Source of the DNA: Nymphaea colorata
Taxonomy: Eukaryota; Streptophyta; Magnoliopsida; Nymphaeales; Nymphaeaceae
Direction of reading: 5' to 3'
DNA: 64,000 bases
Assembly: GCF_008831285.2 (NCBI RefSeq)
Contig: NW_022204507.1
Span: 3,342,452 to 3,406,451, forward strand
A program made the position numbers and the translations under genes. The notes beneath the pieces were generated by a model. The model was not told the DNA's origin. It did not search any database and saw nothing but the letters and a program-made list of their open reading frames with translations. Within the stretch, counting starts at the first letter, position 1, and each line of letters starts with the position of its first letter. Of this stretch, positions 37,076 through 48,658 are shown in pieces.

Positions 37076-37225
37076 TTAAGCTGAATTTGACCTCAACCTA
37101 ATAGAGTGAGCTATAATTGAGCCAAAATCGTATTTACATGTATGAATCTATCTTTCTTAGTTTTTGGGTTTGAGTTATTCATACCCAATTTGAGTTAATT
37201 CAGTATTGAATGTCCGGAATCATTC
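36730..37225. repeat. Degenerate tandem repeat, about 170 bp unit, three copies
   Basis: Three successive blocks share the order: agtgagct-AAACCAA-GCTAGA-TCAT, then TATAAATCTATC, then TTAGTTTGGTTTGAGTT, then a pyrimidine stretch. Copies start near 36740, 36915 and 37090. They are diverged, and the second contains the CT microsatellite. Confidence 0.65.
37040..37070. repeat. (CT)n microsatellite
   Basis: Uninterrupted CT run of about 30 bp inside the degenerate tandem repeat. Confidence 0.9.
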
Positions 37226-38499
37226 ATAATACTTGTACACTCTGTAAACATCTATCAAGCTTAATTCAGTTAACTCAGAGCAAAACTTTCTATCTTTCAA
37301 CATATCCTTACCAGTAAATGGCTGATCTAAGGCCCGCAACTCAACTAGTGAAGATGAGATCATAACCTAATTTTTGAAAACCTTCTATGTTTCTCTTTAT
37401 ATGTATGACATTCACAGCTTGTAATTTTAGAAAATTTTTAGAAGAATGTTGGGGGTTTTTTAGTAATATTTTAACTAAAGTCAATCTAGAAATAGGCACA
37501 TAGGCTGGCTAATCAGATTTGCCAAACTCACCCGGAGCATCAGAATTACACATAGGGACACAACAGTCATTTTCTTTTAAGCCTATTATTCTACACAAAC
37601 ATAGACATATGTCTCATATACATTAGTTTATGGCTTTCTTTGATTCCTAGAGCTTTAAGCAAAGTCAAATCCATGATTTATGCTTATTTGAGTTCAAAAT
37701 CTACACAAGGAGTAAACCAATCAATTTTTTTTAATCCATATTTTCTATATGAACCTAGGATTATATGTCATATATACTTAACGTCATCAAGTTTGTCATT
37801 ATTAAATCTCAAAGCTCCAACTTGAAATCATTTCAAACACATAATAGATGGTCCAAATCTTCACCCAAGGGTAAAAAGTCATTTCATTTTAAATCTCTTA
37901 CCCATGCCCAAGGGTAAAACAACAATTTATCTGAATAATGTCATTTTGCACTTAGTCTATATGCTAGATATACTTGACGTTATGGTATTTGAAGCATCAA
38001 TTACAATGTTTACATCAACATTCTTAGATCTACGAACATTGTCTAGAATTCTAATCCAAATCTCTTAAGATCCATTTTGTAGAAACTTTCTATGGATTTA
38101 GATCTTGATTGAATCTTAGATCCATGCCATACCTATCATCTAAATTTCTATGGATATCATGATTTGAATCTCAGAACCATATCCCAAACCAAGATCCAAA
38201 TGCATAAATGTACATATATGCAAAAAATATCACAGTTGATTTTGAACACTATGCGAGATGTCAATCCAAATAGTTGCTATAGATTCATGCAAACATCTAA
38301 GTAGAGTGCTTTGGTTCAGAACCATTTAATAGTGTTGTGTGCATTAGGACTTAGAATTGAGAGTGATTTATTCATGTTCACTTACATTTAGAATCCCATA
38401 CAACCCCTTTCAATTTAAGCATTGATCGAAAACAAATGTTTGTTTCTCCATGGTTTTAACTCTCCATATTTGGCACTTCGTATTAGAGTTCACTGATTG
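37226..38499. other. AT-rich non-coding stretch
   Basis: Nothing supported. Open frames are short and motif-free. Confidence 0.5.
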
Positions 38500-39560
38500 T
38501 GCATGTGCGTGCTCATGAATTTGAAAATTTACCTTCACCTATATGGCCGTTTGGCCTAGATGGGGCCACTCAAGAGTCGACCTCCTGGCTCCTCCATAGT
38601 GGACAAGACATCACCCCAAAATTCTGCGTGGAACTATTAATGCCCTCCACCTTGGCGCCTTTGCCAACTAGGGAGGGAAGTTGGGGTGCATAAAGGCAAC
38701 CTGGCCAATTAATAGCTAGGGCCCGACCTCCCAATGCCATGTAGGACCAGCCAGTGCCCAAGGATGCCACTAGCAGACCCCAGAGATTGCCACATGGCAT
38801 GGGTATGCCAGCTGATCCAAATTCATCCTTTTTTTTTTTACCACATTTGCCCAGCTTCTAGGATGACTCAGACTGAGCTGGCCACCGTGGACCAGCCACT
38901 ATAGCAACATGCCACCGAGGTTTGACCCAAACTGCTACTTCTTAGGACACACACACTCTCTGCCATCGACTACCTACGTTGCCATTATTGGCCCAACCAA
39001 ACCAAGGGCCGTGTCCTCTCCCAGTCACTTACTCAAGGCACTGCCCAGCCAGTCCATGCGTGCTAGCTCCTTAAGCTGGCCTTTCTTTGTGCAGGCTCGA
39101 GCCTAGCACCCAGTTAGCCCCCACACCTTCCACCTTGGCACCACATCAGCATCACATTGTCCCATGTCAACATGGCACCTCTACGTTCTCTCTCTTATAT
39201 AAAATTCTTTATTCCTGCATTAATATTGTCTCGTTTCTTGTTCTGAACTACTTGTATGGGGGCAGTGCCCCACTTGAAATCCGGTGACCATTGCCTGAAT
39301 TCCACTGCCCATCCAAACACTGCCATAGCTATCAATCCATGGTAGCATCTCTACCACCCACAGATGGAGTCTCCCAATGAGAGGAGCCACTCTTCCAGCA
39401 ACCCACACATCACTCCAATGAGCTTTCTGGTGAATCTGGGATGCTAGCTACCCATCACCGCCCACAAAAACCTCACCACCAGCAAGCTCTTCCTGTGCAG
39501 GCTCACCTCTGACACAACTCCCAGAACGCCACTGCCACTGCCTTTTTCTGGTTGTTGAGT
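38500..39560. other. GC-richer island of unknown origin
   Basis: About 1.1 kb is markedly richer in C and G than its flanks, with many CCACC, GCCAG and GGCAC words. Open frames on both strands (38499-38693 plus, 38570-38800 minus, 38909-39106 plus) have no recognised motifs. CTCTCTCTTATATAAAA at about 39187 could be a TATA box. An LTR of an unrecognised retroelement or a captured segment are the main options; no partner copy lies in the window. Confidence 0.35.
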
Positions 39561-42107
39561 TAGTCACCAAATGAGAGAATTTTTATTTAAATGTTCCATG
39601 CCTGCATTTTCCCTTCTCAAAAGCTTATTAGGGACAGATTCATTATTATAGATGAGATCCACCCTTACATAATGAATAATTGATTGAGATGATCCACTGA
39701 TCTTCTTCCATTTCAATCTATATTTCTCATAATTTTCTGTAGTTTCTTTTGAGAGAGGTGGTCAAGGAGGTTAGAAGCCATGCCTTCAACCCTTTGATGT
39801 AAAAATCCCAGCCATAAACTATCACTGTTCATGTGTTATGTGGCCCTTTAGTCAATCTTTTTAATTCAAAAAGCAACATTTATGTATATATACGAATGTG
39901 TGTGTGTGTATATATATATATATATTATCATCTCACATGAAAATGGCTATTATTCTTTCAAGATTAGGTTAAGGGTCACATCCTTAAGCTAATCTAAAGG
40001 AGATTGCTTCCAAATTGAATCTTGATGGCTCAAAACTACAAGATTTAGCGAATTAAAAATTTGAAATCAGGCTGATTGAGTGTATATATATGTATTTTTA
40101 AATCCTAGAATTTGATATTTCAAAGAATCTTGGAACATCAAGTTGAGATCCTAAAATACTTGTTTCAGCTCAAAGGAAGCTACTAATTTGTCAATGTCTA
40201 TGAAATTAGACCGAATCCTAGTCTTGCCTAATCAGCATGTAGAGAGTAGCTTCTAATATGGCTGATATTCATGATTTCGACTTCACATTTTCAATTTTGC
40301 AATTGGTTTGGTTTTCAAATTAATACATCACAAAATTCAGCCAAAAGCTGTAAATAAAATTCACAAAACCGCAAAAGAAATTTTGTCAAATTCTCTCAAC
40401 ATACTATACTAATTTGCATAGCCTTGAGATTTAAAACCAAATTGGAGTAAACATGCTTCTAAAATGTGTTTTGCATTCCAACATGTACTTTAATGGAAAA
40501 ATAGATGTATATATTCAAAATATGTATATATGTTTCATCAATTTCAAGATTTAATCTATCAAATTACATTTTACTTTGAAGACAGATCTCCAAAGTAGAC
40601 ATTTCTTAATTTGCAACCATTAATCAGTACATGGTCTGTTCTATAATCATTTTAACATGAGGAACTGGAGGTTTTCCACGTTTTTCCCATTCTAAAACTG
40701 GGATTTTTCATTCAATTTTCAGATTTCACTTTCAAGTTTAAGAATTTTATCTATGTCAAGCTTATGGACTGCATTGTAGTAGTTATACTTGATCCAATAC
40801 CAAGTATAGCCTAGACATTGTACTACATATCCAATTTAATATAAATTTGCTCTTTATTTCATGAATGCATGTATGTTGTATAAAAAATTAACACGTGTAG
40901 ATGCATGGAGAGTTAGTGAGAGTGAAGAATGTATGCACGCATATAGTTTATTTTCTTAATTCATGCCTGTGTTCACTATCTAATTCACACACACATGCAC
41001 CATCTCTAGAAAGTAAGTGAACAATTCAAGTTACAAAACATGACCGAGCTATATTGCAACAAAGAATTTGGAATCTCACTTAGTTTGAAAAAGAATACAA
41101 GAATCCTATCAATCTTGCCAAAAATATATTTGGACATAAATTTTTTTATAAAACATTGGAATCCCTATTTTTCCAAAAAAAAGCTTTACTTGAAAAATTT
41201 ACAATCTTCTCTAAAAAGAGAACTTCTACAATTTCAATTCAAAGTTCCTATCTTTTAATAAACCAATTTTCAAATTTGATCAATTGATCCATTTTTTCAA
41301 GCTAAACAACTATTTAAGTCAATTCATTTTCGAATTTACTTTAAACTAAGTTCAAAATTTTGATCCAAGATTGCATATTAACTTCAAGTTCATGAACTAA
41401 AACTCCAATTTTCAACTATTTACAAATCAAATCATCAGTTTACAAATATAATTTCCAACCAAATTACTTAAACTCTCAAATTTTTAGATCAAATCAATGG
41501 TGCCAACTAGAATCAATTTTGAACAATTTTCAATTTTGCCAAAATTGAAAAGAATTTGCCCAAATTTCTAAAAAAGTTGAATTTCTAAATAACTTGTCAA
41601 AACCAATTAGATTTTCAAATAACTTGTTTAAAATCCATATCATTTTATCTAAAACATGTCAAACGTTGGTTGTTCAAAATTTAGTTCAAATGAACTTCAA
41701 ATCAAATTTCAAACCCTTATGCACAAACATATATAATGCATCAATCGAATGACTTGTACAACTTTTGAGAATGCTTAGTCTTAGGTCCAATTATCCATGT
41801 TAAAGGTGGGGAGACATGGTTAGACCTCGTACCAGTAGGCGGATCCCATTCTCTTGCTAGACATCAATTGCATGCAAACCCTCATTCAGGGGAGGGGAGC
41901 AAATAGATGGCATGCCTGGTGGCATCCATTATAGTTCGTCTAAGGATTTTTTAGGTCATGTACAAGTCATTTTAACATTGCTAGACATCAATTGCATGCA
42001 ACCCTTCATGACCATACCTACCGGCATCATGCATATTGTATTGCAGAGGAAGAAGGCAGAGAACAAGAGAAACTTCTAGTTGGGTGTCACCAGATCAAGT
42101 TACTAAG
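39561..42107. other. AT-rich intergenic stretch
   Basis: No gene is supported. A TG/TA microsatellite lies at about 39893-39926. The stretch at 41260-41720 is rich in repeated AATTTTCAA-type words but without a clear period. Confidence 0.5.
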
Positions 42108-42362
42108 TGTAGAAACACGAACAAGAAGAGGAAGAGAAACAACGATCACGATGTAACGTGGAAAACCCTCAACAAGAGGGAAAAAAACCACGAATGAGGA
42201 GGAGCCGGTGCCCACTAGCGCCAGACTCTCTCTCTCCTTAGTCTTTCATTCACACCTTAAGGATTAGGGTTACACGACTTAAATAATGCCCAACAAGGGC
42301 TACAAGCTGGATCGGATCAGGATCCAAACCCGGTCCCGAGACCCATCTAACATACTTCAACA
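42108..42362 (-). repeat. Copia-1 3' LTR
   Basis: 255 bp LTR, reading TGTTGAAGTATG at its minus-strand start and ending GTTTCTACA. It is preceded on the minus strand by the polypurine tract TTGAGGGGGAG. The pol stop codon TGA overlaps the first bases of the LTR. Confidence 0.9.
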
Positions 42363-43418
42363 CTCCCCCTCAAGTTGGGCATACATATCAAACATGCCCA
42401 ACTTGGATACATTTCTCTCAAATGAGGTCGAAGATAAAGCCTTCATCAGAACATCAGCTGTTTGGTCTTCAGATCTCATGTAAGGAAGTACAAGTTCTTT
42501 AGCATCAATTCTCTCTCGAATGAAATGCCGGTCAATCTCAACATGCTTTGTTCTGTCATGAAGCACAGGGTTGTTGGCCAAGTTAATTGCGGACTTGTTA
42601 TCGCAATACATCTTCATTGGTTCTTCAACCTTTATACCAATATCAGTCAACAATACTTTCGGCCACAAAAGCTCAGAAACTCCCATAGCAACAGCTCTGT
42701 ATTCTGCTTCAGCACTGGAATGCGAACAAACATCTTGCCTTTTACTTCTCCACACTATGAGATTCCCTCCCAAATAAATACAATAGCCAGAGGTGGACCT
42801 CCTAGTGTCAATACAGCCTGCCCAGTCTGCATCTGAATAACCTTCAATCCCAAGAGTGTCTTGCTTGACATATAAGAGACCTTTGCCTGGATTCCTCTTC
42901 AAGTAGCACAAGATCCTGTCAACAGCCTTCAAGTGGGCATCCGTGGGAGCATGCATGAACTGGTTCATCACATTCACAGCAAAGGTAATATCAGGTCTAG
43001 TGAGAGTAAGATAAATTAACTTCCCTACAAGACATTGATATCTTCTTTTTGCCTCTTCACAGAGTGGCTCCCCGTCTCTAAGACTTAGCTTATGGCCAGC
43101 ATCTAGAGGAGTAGAAGCTGGTCTACACCCTAGTTTCCCAGTCTCCTTTAACAAATCTAGAGTGTACTTCCGTTGATTTAGCACAAGGCTAGTCCCAGAC
43201 CTAGCAATTTCTATGCCAAGAAAGTATTTCAACTTACCAAGGTCCTTAAGATCAAACTCAATCGCCAACAGTTTCTTTAACTTCATTATTTCATCTTCAT
43301 CATCACCTGTGACAATCATATCGTCAACATATACGAACAAAATAGTAACCTTTTGCTCATTTCTCTTCACAAAGAGTGTATGATCTCCATTCCCTTGATG
43401 GTATCCACATTGTCTCAT
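42357..43418 (-). CDS. Copia-1 RT C-terminal part and RNase H
   Basis: A 353-codon open frame, the longest in the window. Residues 27-33 (LFVYVDD) hold the RT catalytic YVDD motif, followed by [13 protein letters not shown] at about 58-70. RNase H motifs are SDADW at 195-199, SSAEAEY at 234-240, YCDN at 271-274 and [11 protein letters not shown] at 292-302. All catalytic acidic residues appear present. The frame ends at a TGA shared with the LTR start. The RT N-terminal part lies upstream in another frame (43415-43911). This is the retrotransposon's own replication enzyme, not a host gene. Confidence 0.93.
   Translation of the reverse strand: MRQCGYHQGNGDHTLFVKRNEQKVTILFVYVDDMIVTGDDEDEIMKLKKLLAIEFDLKDLGKLKYFLGIEIARSGTSLVLNQRKYTLDLLKETGKLGCRPASTPLDAGHKLSLRDGEPLCEEAKRRYQCLVGKLIYLTLTRPDITFAVNVMNQFMHAPTDAHLKAVDRILCYLKRNPGKGLLYVKQDTLGIEGYSDADWAGCIDTRRSTSGYCIYLGGNLIVWRSKRQDVCSHSSAEAEYRAVAMGVSELLWPKVLLTDIGIKVEEPMKMYCDNKSAINLANNPVLHDRTKHVEIDRHFIRERIDAKELVLPYMRSEDQTADVLMKALSSTSFERNVSKLGMFDMYAQLEGEC
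42363..42373 (-). promoter_or_regulatory. Copia-1 polypurine tract
   Basis: TTGAGGGGGAG directly upstream of the 3' LTR on the minus strand, the plus-strand DNA priming site of LTR retrotransposons. Confidence 0.85.
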
Positions 43419-43911
43419 GAAAGTCTGAGTCGTTCAAACCATGCTCGAGGAGATTGCTTGAGCCCATATAAAGCTTTCCTTAGCTTGCAACATTTTCCAG
43501 GTTCCTCATATCCTGGAGGCATACACATATATACTTCCTCTTCAAGGTCTCCATTGAGAAATGCGTTCTTGACATCAAGTTGGTACATCTTCCACTCCTT
43601 CATCACAGCTAAAGAGATAATGACTCTGATAGTCTTCATCTTCGCAACAGGAGCAAAGGTCTCCAAATAATCAATCCCATATTTCTGACTAAACCCTTGG
43701 CCACAAGACGAGCTTTGTATCTTTCAACACTCCCATCTGGTTTGTACTTGACGGTGTAGACCCACTTAGATCCAACCAAGTGAGCCGCCTCAGGAATCTT
43801 TACAACTTCCCATGTCATGTTTCTTCGCAAGGCTTCCATCTCTTCTTGCATTGCATAAGTCCACTTAGGATCACTCTGAGCCTCAGCAACATTCCTGGGA
43901 ATCATAGTCAA
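43415..43911 (-). pseudogene. Copia-1 RT N-terminal part, frame broken
   Basis: Two overlapping frames carry the RT start. WEVVKIPEAAHLVGSKWVY and [13 protein letters not shown] are in 43636-43911, and [13 protein letters not shown]...[19 protein letters not shown] plus [15 protein letters not shown] are in 43415-43666. The switch falls at a run of three A on the plus strand (43691-43693). A second break, a few bases in size, separates this part from the YVDD frame near 43420-43440. Apart from the breaks the sequence is well conserved. Confidence 0.88.
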
Positions 43912-44137
43912 AGAAAGAGAAGATACAAAGCATTTGTAGTCCTTGCTCAGTCTAGAATATGAAACAAAGTTACCAATAGGATGTTGAGTACATGACCTGA
44001 CACCCTTTCGCAGGGCGATGGGAAGCTCTTCACTAGCAGCAACAGTCTGAATCTCTTCTTCAACAGGTTGCTTCTGCTCACGACTTGGTCATCCAGGGAA
44101 GGACTAATTGGATTGGGAGTAGAATTCTCACCACCTG

Positions 44138-44673
44138 TCATCTCATCTGTACAAACTTTCGCCTAGAGTAAACTTGCCCAAATAGACGATTGCACTTCTC
44201 TTCTGCCTCTGTGGAACACTCTCCATTTTTCTCCTGTTCATGCACCTCACTGGATGGACCAACGGAGTCACGCCTGTAGTCCAAAAAATCTGTAAACTGA
44301 ATTTCCTGACTCGGAGAATACTCTTCCTGTGACATAGAGTACTCCCCCTGAAGAGGATTCTCACCAAAATAGGAAACATGTTCAAGGAAAGTGACATCTT
44401 TGGTAACATAGGCCCGACCAGTGGAAGGGTCTCGACACTTGTACCCTTTTTGAGTGGGAGAATACCCTAAAAAAATGCCCTTAATAGATCTTGGATCAAG
44501 CTTTTTAATGTGAGGACTATGATTGTGAATAAAGCAAACACAACCAAAAACTCTGAGTGGAAGAGAGAAAGGTTCACGACTCCCCGGTAACAAGAGTGAG
44601 GCGTCTTCCCATTCAACACACGACTAGGCAACCGGTTTATAAGATACGCACTGGTCAGTACAGCATCCCCCAA
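44138..44673 (-). pseudogene. Copia-1 integrase C-terminal region, frame broken
   Basis: DAVLTSAYLINRLPSRVLNG (44590-44670) and FGCVCFIHNHSPH...KLDPRSIKGIFLGYSPTQKGY (44138-44593) are the standard post-core integrase region of Copia. Frame switches lie at the C run 44667-44671 and near 44592. The acidic spacer between integrase and RT follows, in a further frame, to about 43947. Confidence 0.85.
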
Positions 44674-44718
44674 TACTTTTTTGGAACATGACGTTGAAAA
44701 AGAAGAGCCGAGTCATAT

Positions 44719-45231
44719 TCAATAACTGACGATTTTTTCGTTCAGCAACTCCATTTTGAGGAGGGGTATAACTACAGGAAGTCTCATGAACAATTCCCTT
44801 TTTTGAAAGAAGCTATCAACAGACTGGCACATATACTCTCGAGCATTGTCAGATCGAAATGTCTTAACAGATGCTCCATATTGAGTTTCCACATAAGCAA
44901 TGAAAGTCTCTATGACAGTAGGAACTTCACTACGGTCTTTCAGCAAGTAGACAATAGTGTTACGAGAATAATCATCTATAAAGGTGATAAAATATTGAAA
45001 ACCATGACAAGAAGGAATCCCTGCAGGCCCCCACACATCAGAATGAATCATGGCAAATACCTCATTAGACCGATGGCTAGACAAAGGGTATGAAGCCCTA
45101 ACATGTTTGGCCAGGTGACAGACATCACAAGACACCATAGTCATATCTAACCTGGAACATATATCAGGAAACAACTGTCTAAGAAGGCCAAAAGGCAAGT
45201 GTCCAAGGCGCTCATGCCAACGTAGAAGCAA
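44719..45231 (-). pseudogene. Copia-1 integrase zinc-binding and core domain
   Basis: The 170-codon frame starts with the HHCC zinc motif (H6, H11, C35, C38 in WHERLGH...CDVCHLAK), then core acidic residues D65 (HSDVWGP) and D128 (RSDNAREY). The frame changes at a six-base T run (44799-44804 on the plus strand) before the third catalytic residue; the PQNG..E region continues in the neighbouring frame. Confidence 0.88.
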
Positions 45232-45784
45232 CTGAAGGGAGTCCTCTCTATTCTTCGTGGCTGGCTGACTGCCATCATGAGAGCCTGAGCAGCACGCATA
45301 GGTAAACGATAGAGCCCGTCAGAAGCTAGACCAATCCCAATCCTCTTCCCTGTCACCAAGTCTGCATAACACAGCGATCAGCGGAAAATATAAGTTCGCA
45401 ATTTAACTCCTTCGTGATCTTGCTAACCGACAAGAGATTCAAGGGAATATGAGGAACATGTAGAGCATTGTGGACTAAGAACTTGTTCAAAAGTGGGAGA
45501 CTCCCTTTTCCAGCCACAGAGATAGATGAACCATCGGCAAGGGAAACACGATCCTTTCCTGATGAAAGCTTATACCCATGAAAGACCTTAGGATCGCTGG
45601 TCATGTGGTGAGTAGCGCCACTGTCAATGATCCACTCCCTCATATGGCAATTTGCCATCACGTCTATAGATGAAGAAGCTGCCATAATCACAGATAGTCC
45701 AACAAGAGAGGCACCGGTGACAACGGAGAGCACCAACGGGCAGTAATATCCTTGGATAAAGTCACAAGAACGAGAAAAAATCAA
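45147..45784 (-). pseudogene. Copia-1 aspartic protease and pre-integrase linker
   Basis: The 143-codon frame 45353-45784 carries REWIIDSGATHHMT with the aspartic protease active site DSGA at residues 54-57, followed by VSLADGSSISVAGKG and VPHIPLNLLSVSK. The linker towards the integrase zinc motif (45147-45359) lies in another frame. Upstream of the protease no zinc knuckle or capsid motif is seen. Confidence 0.85.
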
Positions 45785-45869
45785 GTTCTATCTAGAAAGG
45801 AACGATAAAGAGAGAGAGGTAATATCTTCACCGGATTCCCAATCAACCCCAAGAGTGAACGGAATGTCG

Positions 45870-46230
45870 ATTGGGGGAAACGATCGTCGATGTCGCTCGA
45901 CGGAAGCGGTTCCTTCTCTCTCTCGGACGATGGCGCAAAAAGGCAATGGCGCAAGGGACAACGGTGACGGCGCAAAAACGACGCCGCAAGAGTGGCTGCG
46001 ATGGCGATGGCGCAAAGGGTGACACCGGCGGCGGCGGAAACAGCGACGGTGGTATTGGGTACAGCGGCGGCAGCGGCGGCAGCAGCGGCGGAAGCGGCAG
46101 CAGCGGCGGCGGCGGCAGCGGCGGTGGCGGCAGCGGCGGCGGCGGTGGCAGCGGCGGTGGCGGTGGCTGCTGAAGCGGTGGCTGCTGCAGCGGCGGCTGC
46201 AATGGTGGCGATGGTAACGGTGAGAGATAT
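45870..46230. repeat. GGC/GCA-rich repeat in the Copia-1 leader
   Basis: About 360 bp are G/C-rich, with an irregular (GGC)n-(GCA)n core at about 46020-46200 encoding runs of Gly, Ala or Pro depending on frame. It sits where gag would begin. The long Pro- or Gly-rich open frames on both strands are by-products. Confidence 0.88.
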
Positions 46231-46268
46231 TAGGGTTGGAACTTCACAACCCTAAAAGTTTCTCAACC

Positions 46269-46286
46269 TCGTCGGCTCTGATACCA
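46269..46286 (-). promoter_or_regulatory. Copia-1 primer binding site (tRNA-iMet type)
   Basis: Directly next to the LTR, the minus strand reads TGGTATCAGAGCCGACGA. The first 12-13 bases are the standard complement of the plant initiator Met tRNA 3' end. Confidence 0.9.
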
Positions 46287-46465
46287 TGTAGAAACACGAA
46301 CAAGAAGAGGAAGAGAAACAACGATCACGATGTAACGTGGAAAACCCTCAACAAGAGGGAAAAAACCACGAATGAGGAGGAGCCGGTGCCCACTAGCGCC
46401 AGACTCTCTCTCTCCCTTAGTCTTCATTCACACCTTAAGGATTAGGGTTACACGACTTAAATAAT
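46287..46465 (-). repeat. Copia-1 5' LTR, partial
   Basis: Matches 42108-42287 apart from three single-base homopolymer length differences. The remaining 75 or so bases of the LTR are lost in the N gap. Confidence 0.9.
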
Positions 46466-46565
46466 NNNNNNNNNNNNNNNNNNNNNNNNNNNNNNNNNNN
46501 NNNNNNNNNNNNNNNNNNNNNNNNNNNNNNNNNNNNNNNNNNNNNNNNNNNNNNNNNNNNNNNNN
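46466..46565. other. Assembly gap (100 N)
   Basis: Exactly 100 N, the usual placeholder for a gap of unknown size. It removes the outer end of the Copia-1 5' LTR and its right flank. LTR similarity may have caused the break in assembly. Confidence 0.98.
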
Positions 46566-48658
46566 ACAATAACAATAAATGACACTTGCTCCCAAGGTGA
46601 AAACCATATCTTGTGAGGTTATTTTGAGTCTGAATGTGGTCAATAGAATAAACCATGCAAGAATTTTGGATCGTCCAGTATGAGGAAACTAGTTGACACC
46701 AGTTGGTTGAAGCAAGCTATATGCATGATGTATATAGAAACACCTTTCGCCATCTTGTGGCCATGAAAAAAAATGCTCTATGAAATAAATCCGTCTTTGA
46801 CGGGTGAGAGGAGGAGAGAGTCAAGTCTTTCGAAAAATAAACCTATATCTGAAAGTATGACTATATTATACCTGCATTCATGCATTTTTTTATGGTTGTT
46901 CATGAACACATCTGCGTACCATTTTATATATTTTTTTCGACATCTATCAACCATTCAATAGTATGACTATAAACTATCTCTGATTATTTGAATAAAAGAG
47001 TATTTGATTATTTCCAACCCTTGGCATGGTATCTTCTGTTAGGACTTAACATATGATGCGTTCTGAAAGTGATCAACTGTTTGTATTTAATTTTAATTGT
47101 TTAGTTGTCTCGGCAACGCACATGCATTATTGTGAGGTTTTAGAAATAATTGCTCAAAACAATGGTTTCGATCAGATGGTTTTGTATATCTATTGGTTAA
47201 ACTTTTTTTTTTGTCCCATGGCATATTCCATCCGTCGACTTTTCTCCCGCATACCAAGTCAAAAAAGTTTAACATATAATTTTTTTTCTGTTTGGATCGT
47301 TTTCCAATAGTGTCCTGTTAATTTCCTCCCTCAGAGGATTAATATTTCATATTCACAAGAACGCATTCTTAAGTTGTTTGTGTGGCAAAACTCATTTTTT
47401 GAGGTAAAAACCAATTCTTCCTTCTAAGACACTGTTTCGTAAGAGTTTGGATGATAAGAAGTGCAAGTTTTACAACAAATTAATTTTGGAAAAAAATATT
47501 GTACCAAAATTAATTAAAAACAAAAAACTGTTTTTATTCTATATCCAAACATACAAGTCTGTTTTGCAAAACTAATTAAAAATAATTTTTAAAAAACTAT
47601 TTTTCGTTAAATGTTTTTTTGTAGTGTGCCATTAAAATGCTAGCCCATCTGAGACTGAACGTACTGAAATATTTCCGCAATCTTTCACAAAATTATACAA
47701 AGTAGCTCGATTCTTGGTCAAATAGTAATTCATCAGTCAACTCTTAAAGATCAAGAAACGTGCACTCAACTTTTTGGATAAATCTCAATGAGTTGCTTCG
47801 GCATGGAAGTCACTAAAATTATAAGGAATAATTTAAACAGTTGCCCTTTTATTGAAAATTATCCATTTTAGTTTTCTCTTCCTTTGTAGATAATTTAGAT
47901 TGAGATGAGTAATTTTGTAAATAATCCCTTTATTTTAATGGCTGATGCCGCTGCAGCTTCTTAAACCCATTAATACATAAGTCGCTGATTTTCCATTGGC
48001 CCGTTCAGTGCCACGGCAAATTCAATACTTGGGAGACAATACCCTTGGAGTCTAGGCTTTACCTTTTCCTTTTGAGGAATTAGGACTTTCTCCAACACTT
48101 GAGCGCTCTACCTTGTCAATTAGAGTGTAATATTTTGCAGCTTTAGTAGTTTTCATGGAAATCAGACTGAAGAACACTTTCGAGGACTCGCCAGCTCGAT
48201 CAGTGAGTCTTGAAGGGTCAAGTTCAGCTGCACAGCCTCACTTTGGTGAGCGGGGAGGTTAGTGTGATGGAGAACCTGAGATCGGATGCAAACAATCAGT
48301 CGAAGGAGCGGAGCTTAGACCCGGCGGGGCACACTCACTCTAACGGCAGCCTTTTGGGAACAGCTGCTTAAGCCATTAAGTCTAGGTGCTTTCTAGAGGT
48401 TGCAGATGATAGTTATTCCTATTTGACCCTAAACTGATTGATCTAGCCAGGTTCAAACAAGCTCTACCAGGCCTTCTAGGACCGAGCCCACGTATGTGGC
48501 AAAAATATGGGAACGACTTGTGGCTAGGGGTGAAAGTCCAAACAAGATCGGATATAGCTCATTTTCCTTGAAATCTATTCCAAAAGGAATCTTGGTGCAT
48601 TGCAAAAGACCCGATCAATAAGTAGATTAATATTATATGTCTGAAAGAGAAGTCCACT
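46566..48658. other. AT-rich intergenic stretch
   Basis: Mostly featureless. A GC-richer patch at about 48170-48560 contains a short plus-strand frame (48267-48371, starting MENLRSDANNQSKE) that could be a captured first exon, but it has no recognised homology. Confidence 0.45.

Larger units (their letters stand above)
42108..46465 (-). mobile_element. Copia-1: young LTR retrotransposon without gag, 5' LTR cut by the assembly gap
   Basis: The minus-strand element is bounded by LTRs of the form TG...CA: the 3' LTR at 42108-42362 and the 5' LTR from 46287 into the N gap. Over the 179 aligned LTR bases I see only three one-base length differences in homopolymer runs and no substitution. Internal order from 5' to 3' is primer site, GGC-rich leader, protease, integrase, RT, RNase H, polypurine tract: the Ty1/Copia order. 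A gag capsid/nucleocapsid region is not recognisable between primer site and protease. The coding frame is broken at several points. A possible 5 bp target duplicate (CTAAG, 42103-42107) cannot be checked because the other flank is in the gap. Confidence 0.93.

Noticed and set aside
42462-43670. Plus-strand frames in Copia-1 (up to 124 codons)
   Set aside because: Antisense shadows of RT/RNase H.
45843-46255. Pro-, Gly- and Ala-rich open frames of 87-119 codons on both strands
   Set aside because: Created by the GGC/GCA repeat in the Copia-1 leader; open on both strands, so not evidence for a protein.
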